Shown: positions 61,922-64,000 of the stretch, in pieces
Position numbering within the stretch: the first letter of the stretch is position 1
Layout of the letters: every line of letters begins with the position of its first letter
NCBI RefSeq assembly: GCF_036492635.1
Contig: NZ_AP025305.1
Span: 2,294,001-2,358,000 of the forward strand
DNA length: 64,000 nt
Source of the DNA: Aureibacter tunicatorum
Lineage (GTDB): Bacteria; Bacteroidota; Bacteroidia; Cytophagales; Cyclobacteriaceae
Direction of reading: 5' to 3'
Notes under the pieces: generated by a model
The model's database searches: none
What the model was told of the DNA's origin: nothing
What the model saw: only the letters and a program-made list of their open reading frames with translations
Translations under genes and position numbers: made by a program

Positions 61922-62602
61922 ATGCCGAAATTAGAAGTATTAAAAATATATTCTTATGAAGACTCTAAGAGGTCTAAGCAGATGGGATCGTTTGAATGTG
62001 AGATAAATCCCGAAAGCTTTAATGTATATCAAGAAAATCTCTACTCTTCAGTAAATACTATCAATGCAAGCTTGCCTCATACAGCTTTTAATTCAGGAGG
62101 AAAAAGTACTATAAAAGCTACTATAATATTAGAAGCGTCAGGATTGATGACGATTAATGAGAATAGTGCTCAAACAGTTAATGATCAGATTACGGATTTG
62201 AAAAAAAATACGGTTGATTTTAGCGGTAAGATTCATCAACCTCCTTTTTTAAAATTAGTATGGGGTACGTTGTCTGTATTTTATTGCAGAGCAACAAATA
62301 TTAAGATTGACTATCAAAAATTTGACGAAGATGGAGTTCCACTTATCGCCCAGGCAGAACTTGATTTTGTAGAAGATGAAGATTTTGGAACTCAACAGAA
62401 AAAAAACAACAAACAATCTCCAGATCTCTACCATGTCCATCGGGTGGAAGAGAGCCAATCTTTAGCCTATATTTCCTATTTATACTATAACAATGTGGAT
62501 CATATTCAGCTGATTGCACAGGCCAATGAACTTGACAATTTATATGCCTGTAAGCCAGGGGATGAACTACTTATTCCACCCTTAAACCCACTTCAATCAT
62601 GA
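61922..62602 (+). CDS. LysM-containing baseplate protein (Pvc7/Afp7-like)
   Basis: A 226-aa protein. The N-terminal ~150 residues match the Afp7/gp53-type baseplate part: FECEINPESFNVYQENLYSS, GKSTIKATIILEASGLM, PPFLKLVWGTLSVFYC. Near the end HRVEESQSLAYISYLYYNN and DELLIPPLNPLQS form one LysM motif. It links tube and spike at the baseplate. Its TGA overlaps the ATG of the next gene (ATGA), so the two are translated together. Confidence 0.9.
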   Translation: MPKLEVLKIYSYEDSKRSKQMGSFECEINPESFNVYQENLYSSVNTINASLPHTAFNSGGKSTIKATIILEASGLMTINENSAQTVNDQITDLKKNTVDFSGKIHQPPFLKLVWGTLSVFYCRATNIKIDYQKFDEDGVPLIAQAELDFVEDEDFGTQQKKNNKQSPDLYHVHRVEESQSLAYISYLYYNNVDHIQLIAQANELDNLYACKPGDELLIPPLNPLQS

Positions 62603-64000
62603 ATCAGGCTATAACCGTTACTTTAACAGGTAAGAAACAAAAAGATGTGGGTGATGCACTCATTCATTTAAAAACAGAACATCAGGTCAATCAGGTTCCC
62701 TTTGCTGAGCTAACCATGGTCACTGGGAATTTTCCTAATACAGATTATCCCTTATTCTCTGAAGATGACTATAAAATTGGAAAGGAGCTGGCCATTAGTA
62801 TACGGTATGAAGGACAGAAAGAAATTGATCACAAAATATTTAAAGGGATCATAACTCAAAGAGCTTTTGAGTCTGTTGAAGAAGTTCCTGCTATCAAACT
62901 AAAAGTAGAAGATCCTTCTTTCAGACTTAAAAATCAGGCGGGTGTTTATTTCTATCAGAAGAAAAACGGTTTGGAAATCATTAAAAAGAGACTCAATGAC
63001 TGTAAAGGGCTAAGTGTGGGAAAGACGAATAGCCGTTTGAATCAACCTAAATATGAGCAGAAGATTAGCCTTAACCAAACAGCTTGGGAAGAAATAGGAA
63101 TGACGCTTCAGTCCTGCGGATTGGTTATGGCTTGGCAGGATGGAAAACTTAGTGTTTTAGATTATTCGGATACTTCCTCTACTTATAAACTGACTATTGA
63201 TCAGGATGAAATCGTGGATATTTCCTTGAATCAAAAAGCCAATCATCTTTCCAAAGAAGCTCAAGTGTCCTATTGGGATCCGAAGAATAATAAGATCAAA
63301 GAAAAGAAGGAAAAAAGTATCCCTTTGGCCTCTGATGTTGATGCGCCAAAAATGGAAACGAATACCCTTGATCTCACAGAGATTGCTGAAGCCGAACATG
63401 CCTTACAATCTTTTTTGCTACAACAAAAAATGATGGCATGGGAAGGGGGAGTTACCGTTATTGGAGATGCTAGTGTGAATCTGATGCAATCTCTTCAGTT
63501 GCTTAAAGTACCAAAAGGTTACGAAGAGAAGATTCCTATCACTAAGGTGACACATTATATTGAAAAAGGCGTATGGTATACCCAAATAGGAGTGGGGATG
63601 CAATCGGAAGACTTTTTTGAGGAAAAATCTACTGAATTTGATATGCAATTAGGGGAGGTCCAAAGTTTACAAAAAGATCCCCAAGGTCTTGGACGTATAC
63701 CGATTAAGATTGCTGCTTTTGGCAAAGAGACTTTTTGGGCTTTCTTAGGTCAGCTGTCCGCAGGTTCTTCTCAGAGTTATTTCAGAATTCCTCAAAAAGG
63801 AGAAACCGTTTGTGTGGCTTTTTTGCATGGTAGTTTGAGCCAGGGAATTATCTTAACTTCTTCCTATTTGGGAAATAAAAATCCTCCTAGTCCCTTTAAG
63901 CTATCGAGTGATACACCAATGGGCTTTTTATCTGAAGGGAAATTACAAATCCTCTTTGAAGATAAAAAACATTCTATAAAAATGCATACGCCAGATAACC
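62599..64000 (+). CDS. VgrG-like spike protein of the eCIS (3' end outside window)
   Basis: Open frame from ATG 62599 to the right edge (467 codons). The N-terminal part matches the gp27-like baseplate hub: ITVTLTGKKQKDVGDALIHL, IRYEGQKEIDHKIFKGIITQ and LKVEDPSFRLKN (tail-fold strands), then a segment with DYSDTSSTYKLTIDQDEI. Near the right edge PQGLGRIPIKIAAFGKETF and SYFRIPQKGETVCVAFLHG are the gp5-like OB-fold that precedes the spike helix. It makes the membrane-piercing tip at the baseplate, Pvc8/Afp8-like. Translationally coupled with the LysM gene. Confidence 0.93.
   Translation, partial: MNQAITVTLTGKKQKDVGDALIHLKTEHQVNQVPFAELTMVTGNFPNTDYPLFSEDDYKIGKELAISIRYEGQKEIDHKIFKGIITQRAFESVEEVPAIKLKVEDPSFRLKNQAGVYFYQKKNGLEIIKKRLNDCKGLSVGKTNSRLNQPKYEQKISLNQTAWEEIGMTLQSCGLVMAWQDGKLSVLDYSDTSSTYKLTIDQDEIVDISLNQKANHLSKEAQVSYWDPKNNKIKEKKEKSIPLASDVDAPKMETNTLDLTEIAEAEHALQSFLLQQKMMAWEGGVTVIGDASVNLMQSLQLLKVPKGYEEKIPITKVTHYIEKGVWYTQIGVGMQSEDFFEEKSTEFDMQLGEVQSLQKDPQGLGRIPIKIAAFGKETFWAFLGQLSAGSSQSYFRIPQKGETVCVAFLHGSLSQGIILTSSYLGNKNPPSPFKLSSDTPMGFLSEGKLQILFEDKKHSIKMHTPDN

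Overview
The window looks like the chromosome of a Bacteroidota bacterium, probably a marine member of the Cytophagales. The reasons are low GC, weak or absent Shine-Dalgarno sequences, a TAnnTTTG-type promoter box before pyrR, and families typical of the phylum (DUF3078, MltD-like LysM transglycosylases, Bacteroidota-type GH3 xylosidases, DUF4157 proteins beside a contractile injection system). I cannot name the species.

Positions 1-2760 hold the end of one gene group on the minus strand: a transglutaminase-fold protein with a very basic tail, cut by the window edge, and a small exported protein. A noncoding stretch with one tiny helix-turn-helix ORF follows. Positions 2700-7280 are an array of three gene cassettes, each ending in an attC-like folded site. 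The first bases of each cassette are exactly complementary to the left core of that cassette's own attC, which is the signature of integron cassettes. The cargo is a cytosine-5 methyltransferase with its probable restriction enzyme, an unknown PD-(D/E)xK-type nuclease, and an unknown lipoprotein. No integrase is visible. Positions 7290-8140 hold a small minus-strand module, part of which is repeated at 51968-52352.

Positions 8300-48400 are mostly ordinary chromosome. They carry a CatB/Vat-type acetyltransferase, a GH3 beta-xylosidase, a MOSC protein, a WYL regulator with a DUF4345 membrane protein, several dioxygenases, an ADP-ribosylglycohydrolase, a Nudix hydrolase, a GMC oxidoreductase, an ATP-grasp enzyme, a Crp-like regulator, YeiH with a LysR regulator, a glycosyltransferase 9, PolX, pyrR-pyrB, a PepSY membrane protein, a subtilisin-like protease, DUF3078, a LysM transglycosylase, an O-methyltransferase and an M16 peptidase. 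Two kinds of small repeat are scattered here: a roughly 100-bp element with inverted ends (three good copies and one decayed), and a pair of nested inverted repeats around a DUF559 nuclease gene.

After two tandem tRNA-Leu(GAG) genes, positions 49400-64000 form an extracellular contractile injection system (eCIS) island. Two large proteins share an almost identical N-terminal half-module with a DUF4157 domain, but carry unrelated enzyme-like C-termini: a 2OG-Fe(II)-oxygenase-like domain followed by helical repeats, and an FAD/NAD(P)-type oxidoreductase. They look like interchangeable cargo proteins. About 1.2 kb further on, after a perfect 38-bp palindrome region, the structural operon begins: a DUF4255 cap protein with a long extension, sheath, two tube proteins, a LysM baseplate protein and a VgrG-like spike that runs off the right edge.
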